Source of the DNA: Flavobacterium sp. KACC 22763
Lineage (GTDB): Bacteria > Bacteroidota > Bacteroidia > Flavobacteriales > Flavobacteriaceae
Length of the DNA stretch: 64,000 nt
NCBI RefSeq assembly: GCF_028736155.1
Contig: NZ_CP117879.1
Location: 4,402,001 to 4,466,000 of the forward strand
Direction of reading: 5' to 3'
A model generated the notes under the pieces. The model did no database searches. It was not told the DNA's origin and worked only from the letters and a program-made list of their open reading frames with translations. This document shows positions 49,712 to 58,020 of the stretch, piece by piece. Made by a program: the position numbers and the translations under genes. Within the stretch, counting starts at the first letter, position 1; each line of letters starts with the position of its first letter.

Positions 49712-50569
49712 ATGAAAACCTACTTTATTGCCATCTTAATGATGGTGTTTCCTTTCTTGATGCACAGTCAAGACAACGTTAAACTAAAGCAGATTAACAT
49801 TGTAAAAACAAATTACCAAAACTCTAAAGACGGCGAAATTGTTAACAAAACAATGGTTTTTAAAGAGGGTAAGCTCCAAACGATAACTACTTCAGATGTT
49901 GTGCAGCATTTCTATTACAACAAAAATGGATTGCTGGATATGACTGTAAAAGATAAAGTAGGAAGCGACTGGAAAGAAGTAATAAACTATACGTACGATG
50001 CTGATAACAACATCACCAAATTTGTAAAAAAATATCAGGAAGGACCTAATTATATTACAAAAGTTGTTTCGTTTGTTTATGAAGGAGCAAGAGTAAAAGT
50101 AACAACAAAAAAGAGCACCAATCATCAGAATCTAGTTGACGATATTGAATATCTTGTTGAAAACGGAATTATTGTAAGACGTACTTCTCGCGATAGAAAC
50201 AAGACAATTATTGGAAAATTAGAATATGTTTATGTAAACGACAATGTGTCAAGACACAAAGGTTTGGTTGGAGATAAAATCTCAAAAACATATACGTACG
50301 ATGATAAAAAATCGGTTGATCAGTTAATCGTTCAAAGTCTTTTTGGAGATAATTACAAAGTAATTGTACCAATGATTTCATATCATGAAGAAGAATTTGA
50401 ATTTGAATCGATTTCTTATAATAACGAAATGAATTTCAGCCCATCATCAACAGCTTTAGTTGCGGTGAGCAGAAAATACAAATACAATAAATTAAATTAC
50501 CCGATTTCTTGTTCTCAGATAGAAGAAAACGGAATTGTGAAAACGGAAAAAACCTTTATTTACGAATAA
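49712..50569 (+). CDS. Secreted protein of unknown function
   Basis: This 285-residue protein starts at 'MKTYFIAILMMVFPFLMHSQ', a signal peptide of about 19 residues; the longer frame at 49682 is rejected because the signal peptide begins here. Repeating beta-strand patterns with Y/N/G-rich turns ('VVQHFYYNKNGLLDMTVKDK', 'VINYTYDADNNITKFVKKYQ') recall RHS/YD-like or MORN-like repeats. A TActTTGG box lies 40 bases upstream. It has no strong family match that I know. Confidence 0.65.
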   Translation: MKTYFIAILMMVFPFLMHSQDNVKLKQINIVKTNYQNSKDGEIVNKTMVFKEGKLQTITTSDVVQHFYYNKNGLLDMTVKDKVGSDWKEVINYTYDADNNITKFVKKYQEGPNYITKVVSFVYEGARVKVTTKKSTNHQNLVDDIEYLVENGIIVRRTSRDRNKTIIGKLEYVYVNDNVSRHKGLVGDKISKTYTYDDKKSVDQLIVQSLFGDNYKVIVPMISYHEEEFEFESISYNNEMNFSPSSTALVAVSRKYKYNKLNYPISCSQIEENGIVKTEKTFIYE

Positions 50570-50601
50570 AAGTTTTAAACTTAGACCATTTATTGACTAA
50601 G

Positions 50602-50650
50602 TGGAACCTTGTTGAGTTTATCTTGACGGGTTCCATTTTTTTTTTGGAGT
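50602..50650 (+). terminator. Terminator after the secreted protein gene
   Basis: TGGAACC pairs with GGTTCCA across a larger internal part, followed by ten T residues. Confidence 0.75.
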
Positions 50651-50690
50651 GTATTCTTCTAAATATAAATGTAAAAACAAAATTGTATAA

Positions 50691-50720
50691 TTGATTGTAG
50701 CCGACAAATGATTAAATTTG
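50691..50720 (+). promoter_or_regulatory. hflX promoter
   Basis: TTG (50691-50693), 19 bases, TAAATTTG (50713-50720). The ATG is at 50737. Confidence 0.65.
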
Positions 50721-50736
50721 CACCTTATTCAAGACT

Positions 50737-51972
50737 ATGTTAGAAAAAGAAGTTATAAATTTTGAGAGAACAGTAATTGTTGGTATTGTTACTCAGAATC
50801 AAAGTGAAGAAAAACTAAATGAATATTTAGACGAATTGGAGTTTTTGACTTTTACCGCAGGAGGTGAAGTTATTAAACGCTTTTCGCAAAAAATGGAACG
50901 CCCTAATCCGAAGACTTTTGTGGGTACGGGAAAAATTGATGACATTAATCTTTTTGTAAAAGAAAACAAAATATCGACTGTAATTTTTGATGATGAATTA
51001 ACGCCTTCACAGCAGAAAAACATCTCAAGAATTATTGACTGCAAAATTCTAGATAGAACCAACTTAATTCTAGATATTTTTGCGCAGAGAGCTGAAACTT
51101 CTTATGCAAGAACTCAGGTAGAATTGGCACAATGCCAGTATTTGCTTCCGAGACTTTCTGGTTTATGGACACACCTTGAGCGTCAAAAAGGAGGTATTGG
51201 TATGCGTGGACCGGGAGAAACAGAGATTGAAACCGATAGACGTATTGTGCGTGACAGAATTTCGTTATTGAAAGATAAAATCAAAACGATCGACAAACAA
51301 ATGAGCATTCAGCGAAGCAATCGCGGTGCAATGGTTCGAGTAGCTTTGGTTGGATATACCAATGTGGGAAAATCGACTTTGATGAATGCAGTTGGTAAAA
51401 GTGATGTTTTTGTTGAGAATAAATTGTTTGCAACCTTAGATACAACAGTTAGAAAAGTGGTGATAAAAAACCTTCCTTTCTTACTTTCTGATACAGTTGG
51501 ATTTATTCGAAAACTGCCAACGCAATTGGTCGATTCTTTTAAAAGTACTCTAGATGAGGTTCGTGAAGCCGATTTATTGCTTCATGTAGTTGATATTTCG
51601 CATCCTGATTTTGAAGATCATATTGAATCTGTAAATAAGACTTTGCAAGAAATAAAAAGCAACGATAAACCAACAATTATGGTTTTTAATAAAATCGATG
51701 CTTACAAACATCTTATTATTGACGAAGATGATTTGATCACCGAAAGAACAAGAAAATATTGGACGCTTGACGAGTGGAAACAAACTTGGATGAGTAATGT
51801 AGGTCAGGATAAAGCGTTGTTTATTTCTGCCAGAAATAAAGAGAATTTCGAAGAGTTCAGAGAGACAGTATACGAAGCGGTTCGCCAAATTCATATCACA
51901 CGTTTTCCTTACAACAATTTCTTATATCCTGATTATAAGGATGCAGTTGAAAAGGATGAAGATCAGGAATAG
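50737..51972 (+). CDS. hflX: GTPase HflX
   Basis: HflX is a ribosome-associated GTPase that splits stalled ribosomes under stress. The 411-residue protein has the N-terminal HflX domain (about 1-190, 'KTFVGTGKIDDI', 'ERQKGGIGMRGPGETEIETD') and a GTPase domain with G1 'GYTNVGKST', G3 'DTVGF' and G4 'NKID'. The size is typical. It has its own promoter and is followed by a nested palindrome. Confidence 0.95.
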   Translation: MLEKEVINFERTVIVGIVTQNQSEEKLNEYLDELEFLTFTAGGEVIKRFSQKMERPNPKTFVGTGKIDDINLFVKENKISTVIFDDELTPSQQKNISRIIDCKILDRTNLILDIFAQRAETSYARTQVELAQCQYLLPRLSGLWTHLERQKGGIGMRGPGETEIETDRRIVRDRISLLKDKIKTIDKQMSIQRSNRGAMVRVALVGYTNVGKSTLMNAVGKSDVFVENKLFATLDTTVRKVVIKNLPFLLSDTVGFIRKLPTQLVDSFKSTLDEVREADLLLHVVDISHPDFEDHIESVNKTLQEIKSNDKPTIMVFNKIDAYKHLIIDEDDLITERTRKYWTLDEWKQTWMSNVGQDKALFISARNKENFEEFRETVYEAVRQIHITRFPYNNFLYPDYKDAVEKDEDQE

Positions 51973-51978
51973 TAATTA

Positions 51979-52113
51979 ACCGCAAAGAGCGCTAAGATTA
52001 TTTAAAGGATTTTCAAAAAACAAAAGTTCGCAAAGCTAAATCTAAATTTAGCTTTGCGAACTTTTGTTTTATATAAAAGCGTAACTTATGAAGATCTTAG
52101 CGCCCTTTGCGGT
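51979..52113. repeat. Nested palindrome: 20-bp outer and 22-bp perfect inner hairpin
   Basis: The outer arms ACCGCAAAGAGCGCTAAGAT (51979-51998) and its near-complement (52094-52113) match at 19 of 20 positions. The inner arms ACAAAAGTTCGCAAAGCTAA... (52020-52041) and 52046-52067 match perfectly around a four-base loop. The inner hairpin ends in a T run and may terminate both hflX and the convergent DUF3078 gene. Related words occur at 4351-4387 and 37078-37118. Confidence 0.8.
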
Positions 52114-52140
52114 AAAATATTAGCGTTTTTAATTTTCAGA

Positions 52141-53091
52141 TTAAAACCCAAAATTAACTCCTAGACCAAATACTTCTCTTGTTTGGAAACCCTGAAAAGC
52201 ATTGTCATCGTAGATAGTTTGGAAAGAAAAGTTTGCCGATAGAAATTTATTTACTTTCATGACAATGTTTAAGGAATAATTAATATCAACGTTTTGTGGG
52301 TCTTCTAAATAATTTGAATATAGATTTAGAGTGTTTTCGGCAGTTACATTGGTCATAATGGCCAATTTGTAATAGACAGAAGCATAAAATCCGAGTTCAT
52401 AACGCATGCTTTTGTTAGCATCAACACCAAAATAATATCCATCAGGATAAGGCAAACCTGTGGCAGGATCAATGGCTGTTGTATACGCTTTATCTACAAA
52501 TGTGAATTTTGAGGTTAGCGGTGCAAAATTTATTTTAAGATTCTCATCTTTAGACCAATAAATACCTGGGCCGGTAGTTAGATAACCTGGAGACATGAAT
52601 TTGGTGTTTTCAGTTCTGATTTCTTTTCCGTTTGGATCCTGTCCGTAAATATATCCAGTTGTAAATTGTGTTCTAAAGTTTAAGAAATAAGAGTAATACC
52701 ATTCTCCGAATGCTCTTTTTCCGACAATGGAATTGAATTCGAATCTATCGTCTGTTTTCTTTTCAAAATCGGCATTTTTGGTTTGAAGTAAACCATAGTA
52801 CGCAAGAACTTTATTATCCCAAGTTAAATCGTCTTTTTTGTAATTGAAGTCGTAATTGATTCCTAGCGTTCCAGAAAAACTATCTTCACCTCCAGCAATC
52901 CAATTGTTGAAACTGGATTGGTTTAATAAAAGGGATACGGTTCCTTTTGCCTTCCAGCCTTCTTTTTCAATTGTATCATTGATTTTTTTGACAGCTTTTT
53001 CGGTGTTTTGTGCTAGTTCTTTTTCGGTGTTTTGGGCTTGTAAAAATGTGAAATTTACTAAAATGAAAAGTAATAAGGTTATCTTTCTCAT
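52141..53091 (-). CDS. DUF3078 protein, probable outer-membrane
   Basis: This 316-residue protein starts at 'MRKITLLLFILVNF', with a signal peptide ending near 'FLQAQ' (19). A short direct repeat follows (AQNTEKEL AQNTEKA). The rest is beta-rich and begins with 'WKAKGTVSLLLNQSSFNNWI' (W-x-x-x-G...NQSSFNNW), the DUF3078 pattern, and ends 'FGLGVNFGF'. It is the last gene of the suf-linked group in the minus direction. Function unknown. Confidence 0.85.
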   Translation of the reverse strand: MRKITLLLFILVNFTFLQAQNTEKELAQNTEKAVKKINDTIEKEGWKAKGTVSLLLNQSSFNNWIAGGEDSFSGTLGINYDFNYKKDDLTWDNKVLAYYGLLQTKNADFEKKTDDRFEFNSIVGKRAFGEWYYSYFLNFRTQFTTGYIYGQDPNGKEIRTENTKFMSPGYLTTGPGIYWSKDENLKINFAPLTSKFTFVDKAYTTAIDPATGLPYPDGYYFGVDANKSMRYELGFYASVYYKLAIMTNVTAENTLNLYSNYLEDPQNVDINYSLNIVMKVNKFLSANFSFQTIYDDNAFQGFQTREVFGLGVNFGF

Positions 53092-53169
53092 GGTTTTTAG
53101 TTTAGAGTGTATAATCAAATATACTAAAAACCAATGGAAAGTTAAGGTTTACAGCAGTGTTATTGCAGG

Positions 53170-53679
53170 TTATTTCTTAGATTCTTTGTATAGAGGCACT
53201 GCAGAACATGCTTCACCGTACATAATACTGCGGGCAAATGGCTGTAAATAATTTGTAGCCAAAATATACGCACGCATTGGAACTGGTTTTCTTGAACAGC
53301 CTTTTACAATGACTGGTTTACCTTTGTAAACAGAGTAATCTATTTTGCTTAAAAGCTCTTCATAAAGGCTTGCATCAAGGTCTTCTATAGTTCCGTTCAC
53401 AACTTTTTTTGCAAAAGGCGCCAAATGAACACCAACCAAAATTAATGCCCAAGCGGGAATTATAGCATCTGTACTGCAGTGTACAGCTACGTATTGATCT
53501 TGATATTGTGACCAATCATGATTTTTAAGATGTTCTCTAAAGTCTTTTTCTTTCAATAAAAATCCTTCCAAAAGCCATTGCGAAATGTCAATTTGCACTC
53601 GCATTCCTTTTGGATAATAATCCTCAAGATCAAAAACTTCTAAAGCACTATTGGCAACTTTATTGATGATTTCTTCCAT
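53170..53679 (-). CDS. DUF2480 family protein
   Basis: This 169-residue protein contains the conserved 'YYPKGMRVQIDISQWLLEGF' start region, 'WSQYQDQYVAVHCSTDAIIP' and 'GCSRKPVPMRAYI'. The cysteines (C68, C131, C158 approximately) could be functional. It is found with suf genes in many Bacteroidota, so a role in Fe-S cluster assembly or delivery is inferred. No signal peptide is present. Confidence 0.85.
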   Translation of the reverse strand: MEEIINKVANSALEVFDLEDYYPKGMRVQIDISQWLLEGFLLKEKDFREHLKNHDWSQYQDQYVAVHCSTDAIIPAWALILVGVHLAPFAKKVVNGTIEDLDASLYEELLSKIDYSVYKGKPVIVKGCSRKPVPMRAYILATNYLQPFARSIMYGEACSAVPLYKESKK

Positions 53680-53695
53680 GATTTTTCTAGTAAAC

Positions 53696-53757
53696 AGTGT
53701 TCAGTTTTTTAGTATTCAGTAATTTCTGAACACTAAAAAACTAAATACTGAACACTT
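53696..53757. repeat. Direct and inverted repeats of 'agtgttcagt'
   Basis: AGTGTTCAGT and its complement ACTGAACACT occur at both ends, with 'aaaaaactaaa' type words between. It can form a hairpin in the 82-base gap between the DUF2480 and DUF59 genes. Confidence 0.6.
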
Positions 53758-53761
53758 TTTA

Positions 53762-54085
53762 TTAAAGCATTCCTAATTCTAATTTAGCTTCTTCGCTCAT
53801 TAAGTCTTTGCTCCAAGGCGGATCAAAAGTAATTTCAACGTCAACATCTTTAATGTTTTCAATGGCTTTTACTTTTTCTTCTACTTCTCTCGGTAGACTT
53901 TCTGCAACTGGGCAGTTTGGTGAAGTAAGTGTCATAAGGATTTTTACTTCGTAATCTGTATTTACCATTACATCGTAAATTAATCCTAATTCATAAATAT
54001 CTACAGGAATCTCAGGATCGTAAATGCCTTTTAAAACTCTTACGATTGATTCTCCTAATTCGTTTGTGTCTATTTCTTGTTCCAT
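53762..54085 (-). CDS. SUF-associated DUF59 (MIP18 family) protein
   Basis: This 107-residue protein has the DUF59 core: 'GIYDPEIPVDIYELGLIYDV' (about 20-39), 'LTSPNCPVAESLPREV' with a reactive cysteine (about C58), and 'DPPWSKDLMSEEAKLELG'. The SufT/MIP18 family helps Fe-S cluster maturation and delivery. It lies between sufE and the DUF2480 gene, which fits that job. The length is that of the short form. Confidence 0.9.
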   Translation of the reverse strand: MEQEIDTNELGESIVRVLKGIYDPEIPVDIYELGLIYDVMVNTDYEVKILMTLTSPNCPVAESLPREVEEKVKAIENIKDVDVEITFDPPWSKDLMSEEAKLELGML

Positions 54086-54102
54086 TTTTATTTTTTGTTT
54101 TT

Positions 54103-54206
54103 ACCATTAAGATATTAAGAAAATTAAGTTTTGCAGTACGCTTAATTCTCTTCTAATACTTAGAAAATTAAGCTTAGTACTTTATGAATCTTAATGCCTT
54201 AATGGT
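54103..54206. repeat. Nested palindrome between DUF59 gene and sufE
   Basis: Outer arms ACCATTAAGATATTAAGA (54103-54120) and TCTTAATGCCTTAATGGT (54189-54206) match at 16 of 18 positions; inner 'aattaag...cttaatt' words are also complementary. Same architecture as the repeats near 42.4 and 52.0 kb. Confidence 0.65.
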
Positions 54207-54216
54207 TTAAATTTTT

Positions 54217-54642
54217 TTAATTTTTGTTTTTAGCATCAAAAGCCAAAGCGTACATTTTGATGTTTTTTATCATCGAAACCAAACCGTTGGCACGGGTTGC
54301 AGATAAATGTTCTTTTAAGCCAATTTCGTCTATAAAATCGGTGTCTGCTTCAAGAATATCTTTTGCTTTTTGATTGGAAAAAGCACGAATTAAAATCGCA
54401 ATTATTCCCTTTGTCAAAATCGCATCGCTATCAGCGGTAAAAACAATTTTATCATCGTTTTGTTCACCTTGTAGCCAAACTTTTGACTGGCAGCCTTTGA
54501 TTAAATTATCGTCGGTTTTGTATTCTTCTTTAATTAAAGGAAGACTTTTTCCTAATTCGATAATGTATTCATAACGCTGCATCCAATCATCGAACATTGA
54601 AAATTCATCGATTATTTCGTCTTGTATCTCTTTTATTGTCAT
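54217..54642 (-). CDS. sufE: Cysteine desulfuration protein SufE
   Basis: SufE takes sulfane sulfur from SufS and passes it to the SufBCD scaffold. The 141-residue protein has the key cysteine C51 in 'NLIKGCQSKVW', in the normal setting, and 'FDDWMQRYEYIIELGK' at the start. It lies downstream of sufS, with a lipoprotein gene between them, and two bases from that gene. Confidence 0.95.
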   Translation of the reverse strand: MTIKEIQDEIIDEFSMFDDWMQRYEYIIELGKSLPLIKEEYKTDDNLIKGCQSKVWLQGEQNDDKIVFTADSDAILTKGIIAILIRAFSNQKAKDILEADTDFIDEIGLKEHLSATRANGLVSMIKNIKMYALAFDAKNKN

Positions 54643-54644
54643 AA

Positions 54645-55070
54645 TTATTCTTTAGAAAAATCAACTAATAAGTTTACTAGTTTTTCGATTTCTTTTGGAG
54701 GAAAACCATTGTCAAAACCTGGTGTTTCGTATGTTTTTCCTTCTTTAGTTATTTTTAAATTTCCTATTGCAGCGCCATCATAAGTGCGTTTGTCTGTCGG
54801 TGCTTTTAAGGTAGAAAGATTGTCTAAATTAACTTTTGAATATGCTGAAACAATCTCGTTCCATTTCGCATCATTAATCTTGCTTTTAACAGCTTCAGCG
54901 TTACGTTCCTTAACAACCGAAACCGATTTGTCTTGTACAGTTATTACTTTATAATAGCCTCTTGAAAGTGCAGAATATTCAATTTGTGTAGATTTCATGT
55001 CTGCTTTTTTTTGACTGCAGCATCCCGTAGCAATAAAAAGTGTCAGGAGCAATAATGATACTATTCGCAT
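54645..55070 (-). CDS. Small lipoprotein within the suf operon
   Basis: This 141-residue protein has a lipobox 'IATGC' followed by a second cysteine (C17, C18). The rest is mixed alpha/beta ('YYKVITVQDKSVSVVKERNA', 'WNEIVSAYSKVNLDNLSTLK'). I do not recognise the family. It lies between sufS (11 bases) and sufE (2 bases), so it is co-transcribed with Fe-S assembly genes although it is an envelope protein. No link to Fe-S chemistry is evident. Confidence 0.7.
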   Translation of the reverse strand: MRIVSLLLLTLFIATGCCSQKKADMKSTQIEYSALSRGYYKVITVQDKSVSVVKERNAEAVKSKINDAKWNEIVSAYSKVNLDNLSTLKAPTDKRTYDGAAIGNLKITKEGKTYETPGFDNGFPPKEIEKLVNLLVDFSKE

Positions 55071-55081
55071 ATTTAGTTTTT

Positions 55082-56296
55082 TTAGCTTAACATAGCTTGT
55101 GCTTTCTTAACCGCCTCAACCATTTGATCAATTTCTTCTTTTGTATTATAGAAAGAAAAAGAAGCGCGAATTGTTCCCGGAATACAGAAGAAATTCATGA
55201 TTGGCTGTGCACAATGATGTCCTGTTCTAACTGCAATTCCAAGTTTATCTATAATAGAACCAACATCATACGGATGAATTCCATCAATATTAAACGAAAT
55301 TACAGACGCCTTATTTTTGGTGTTTCCATAAATTCGGATACCTTCAATTTCGTTAAGACGTTTTGTAGCGTGTTCTAACAATTCATTTTCATATTCATGA
55401 ATTTTATCAAAACCGATCTCGTTTAGATAATCAATTGCAGTTCCTAAAACAATTCCACCAGCGATATTTGGAGTTCCAGCTTCAAATTTATGAGGAAGAT
55501 CTGCGTAAGTAGTTTTCTCGAAAGTAACCTCTTTGATCATTTCGCCTCCACCTTGATAAGGAGGAAGTTTATTTAACCATTCTTCTTTTCCGTAAAGAAT
55601 TCCAGTTCCAGTTGGACCGCACATTTTATGTCCTGAAAAAGCATAAAAATCGCAATCTAATTCCTGAACATTTGGTTTTAAATGCGGAACGGCCTGCGCA
55701 CCGTCAATCAAAACTGCAGCGCCAAATGAATGCGCTTTATCAATAATGTATTTGATTGGATTAATTACACCCAATGCATTTGAAATATGATTTACGGTAA
55801 CAATTTTCGTTTTATCTGAAAGCAGTTTGTCAAATTCGGCAATGATTAATTCTCCATTGTAATCGATTGGAATAACTTTTAAAACAGCACCAGTTTTTTC
55901 GCATAACATTTGCCAAGGCACGATGTTACTATGATGTTCCAATGAAGAAACAACCACTTCGTCTCCAGGTTTTAAAATCGAAGCAAAACCGTTTGCAACT
56001 AAATTAATTCCGTGCGTAGTTCCTGAAGTAAAAAGAACTTCATGCGCATGTTTTGCGTTGATGTGATCTTTTACTTTTCCGCGAGAAATCTCATAAGCGT
56101 CAGTTGCTAACTGGCTTAAAGTGTGAACGCCACGATGAATGTTGGCATTGATTTCGTTATAATATTTTACTTCAGCATCAATAACAACTTGTGGTTTTTG
56201 CGAAGTAGCTCCGTTGTCGAAATATACTAATGGCTTTCCGTTTACAGTTTGAGAAAGTATCGGGAAATCAGCTCTTATTTTTTGAATATCTAGCAT
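55082..56296 (-). CDS. sufS: Cysteine desulfurase SufS
   Basis: This 404-residue PLP enzyme removes sulfur from cysteine for Fe-S clusters. K224 in 'FSGHKMCGPTGTGILYG' binds PLP, and the persulfide cysteine C362 is in 'RTGHHCAQPIM'. The length is typical of group II desulfurases. It is separated from sufD by a serine hydrolase gene on the opposite strand, so it must have its own promoter in 56297-56517. Confidence 0.96.
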   Translation of the reverse strand: MLDIQKIRADFPILSQTVNGKPLVYFDNGATSQKPQVVIDAEVKYYNEINANIHRGVHTLSQLATDAYEISRGKVKDHINAKHAHEVLFTSGTTHGINLVANGFASILKPGDEVVVSSLEHHSNIVPWQMLCEKTGAVLKVIPIDYNGELIIAEFDKLLSDKTKIVTVNHISNALGVINPIKYIIDKAHSFGAAVLIDGAQAVPHLKPNVQELDCDFYAFSGHKMCGPTGTGILYGKEEWLNKLPPYQGGGEMIKEVTFEKTTYADLPHKFEAGTPNIAGGIVLGTAIDYLNEIGFDKIHEYENELLEHATKRLNEIEGIRIYGNTKNKASVISFNIDGIHPYDVGSIIDKLGIAVRTGHHCAQPIMNFFCIPGTIRASFSFYNTKEEIDQMVEAVKKAQAMLS

Positions 56297-56517
56297 GTCT
56301 TATTTAGAAAAAATCTATTTACAAAAGTACTAAAACTAAATTTGTTTATACATTAATTCTATAATTTCCTTTTATGGCGCCATTGCTACGAGGCGCTAAT
56401 GCCGATTCCATAAAAAAACATTCCGTTTTCTGCATTATCCGAATCAGATTTGTAATTTGAGTTCTAAAATCGTGAACATAAATTATTTATATTGCATTAA
56501 AAATATCTAACATCGCT

Positions 56518-57867
56518 ATGAAAAAATTTCTAAAAGTACTTGTACTCGCTTTAGTTCTTGCTTTTTTGTATTTCGGATTTACCACTTATCCGAAGCTTGA
56601 TTTGATTTCTGGTTTCTCAGCCAAAAGTGTTGCATCGGGACATTTTATAGATAATCGTCCATTGGATTTAATTCAAAAAACCGATAATGATATTCATTTA
56701 TTAGATCTTGCAACAAACACAATTAATGATGCAGGAAAATTTGCAACATCAGCAGTTTATGGTTTGAAAGAAAGGAAAGCGATATACAGAGACGGTTTAG
56801 GCGCTTTATTAATTAATGATGATTATGATGTTTCGAAACCATATTTGCTTCCAAAAAGAACAAAATTAGCCAACAATCTTCCTTTTCCATACGGAAATAA
56901 TGAACCAAAAGATACCGCTTTCGCGAATGTGGATTACGCAAAATTGAAAAAAGCAATTGATGATTCATTCGATAAAAATGGGGGAAAAGCAAAACGTACG
57001 CGCGCTGTTGTAGTTTTATATAAAGACAAATTAATCGGCGAAAAATACGATACAGGTTTTAATAAAGACAGTAAAATTTTGGGTTGGTCAATGACAAAAA
57101 GTATCACAAGTTCTGCTTTTGGAGTTTTGGCAAAACAAGGAAAGATTGATATTTATAAACCTGCTCTAGTTGCAGAATGGCAAAATGATGAGCGTAAAAA
57201 TATTACCATAAATGATTTGCTTCACATGAATTCTGGTTTGGAATGGGAAGAGAATTATAGCACGATTTGCGATGCGACACAAATGCTTTTCCAATCTGAA
57301 GATATGGGAAAAGTTCAAATGGACAAACCAGCGAAGTACAAACCAAACACGCATTGGTATTATTCTTCTGGAACGACCAATTTATTATCGAGAATTTTAA
57401 GAAGCCAATTTAAAACCCAACAAGAATATCTTGATTTTTGGTACAGCGCCGTAATCGACAAAATCGGAATGAACTCGATGATTGTCGAGCAAGATATGAG
57501 CGGAACTTTCGTAGGTTCTTCTTACGGATGGGCAACACCTCGTGATTGGTCAAAATTTGGATTACTATATCTAAGAAAAGGAAACTGGAACGGCGAACAA
57601 ATTCTAGATGAAAGCTGGGTAAAATATACAGCAACACCAACCAATACTTCGGAAGGAAAATATGGAGCGCAATTTTGGCTAAACGCCGGAGGAAAATTCC
57701 CTGATGTTCCTCGTGATATGTTTTATTGCAGTGGATATCAAGGCCAAATGGTCGCAATTATTCCATCAAAAGACATGGTGATTGTGAGAATGGGAGTAAG
57801 GGAAGAAGAGCCTGGATTTGATTTTAATGGGTTTTTGAAGGGGATTATTGAGAGTGTGAAGAAATAG
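56518..57867 (+). CDS. Serine hydrolase (beta-lactamase/penicillin-binding-like)
   Basis: This 449-residue protein has an N-terminal membrane anchor or signal (1-22). The SxxK motif is S191-M-T-K194 in 'GWSMTKSITS' and the YSS motif is in 'HWYYSSGTTN'. These are class C beta-lactamase family features, and many members are esterases. It sits on the opposite strand between sufD and sufS, breaking the usual suf order. A long hairpin follows its stop. Substrate unknown. Confidence 0.88.
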   Translation: MKKFLKVLVLALVLAFLYFGFTTYPKLDLISGFSAKSVASGHFIDNRPLDLIQKTDNDIHLLDLATNTINDAGKFATSAVYGLKERKAIYRDGLGALLINDDYDVSKPYLLPKRTKLANNLPFPYGNNEPKDTAFANVDYAKLKKAIDDSFDKNGGKAKRTRAVVVLYKDKLIGEKYDTGFNKDSKILGWSMTKSITSSAFGVLAKQGKIDIYKPALVAEWQNDERKNITINDLLHMNSGLEWEENYSTICDATQMLFQSEDMGKVQMDKPAKYKPNTHWYYSSGTTNLLSRILRSQFKTQQEYLDFWYSAVIDKIGMNSMIVEQDMSGTFVGSSYGWATPRDWSKFGLLYLRKGNWNGEQILDESWVKYTATPTNTSEGKYGAQFWLNAGGKFPDVPRDMFYCSGYQGQMVAIIPSKDMVIVRMGVREEEPGFDFNGFLKGIIESVKK

Positions 57868-57879
57868 AGATGTTTTCTT

Positions 57880-57954
57880 CCTGCAAGGTTTCTAAAACCT
57901 TGTAGGTATAGAAACGTAAATATAATACCTACAAGGTTTTGGAAACCTTGCAGG
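57880..57954. repeat. 30-bp inverted repeat after the serine hydrolase gene
   Basis: CCTGCAAGGTTTCTAAAACC... (57880-57909) pairs with 57925-57954 at 29 of 30 positions around a 15-base loop. The repeat also has internal symmetry (CAAGGTTT...AAACCTTG), a hallmark of dispersed palindromic elements. No T run follows. Confidence 0.8.
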
Positions 57955-57962
57955 ATAGCACA

Positions 57963-58000
57963 AAAAAACCGATAAACTTTAAAAGCTTATCGGTTTTTCA
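57963..58000. terminator. Bidirectional terminator between serine hydrolase gene and sufD
   Basis: AAAAACCGATAA pairs with TTATCGGTTTTT, with A and T runs on both sides. It can end the sufD transcript from the right and the hydrolase transcript from the left. Confidence 0.8.
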
Positions 58001-58020
58001 TTTTTAGTAAAAAGAATTTT

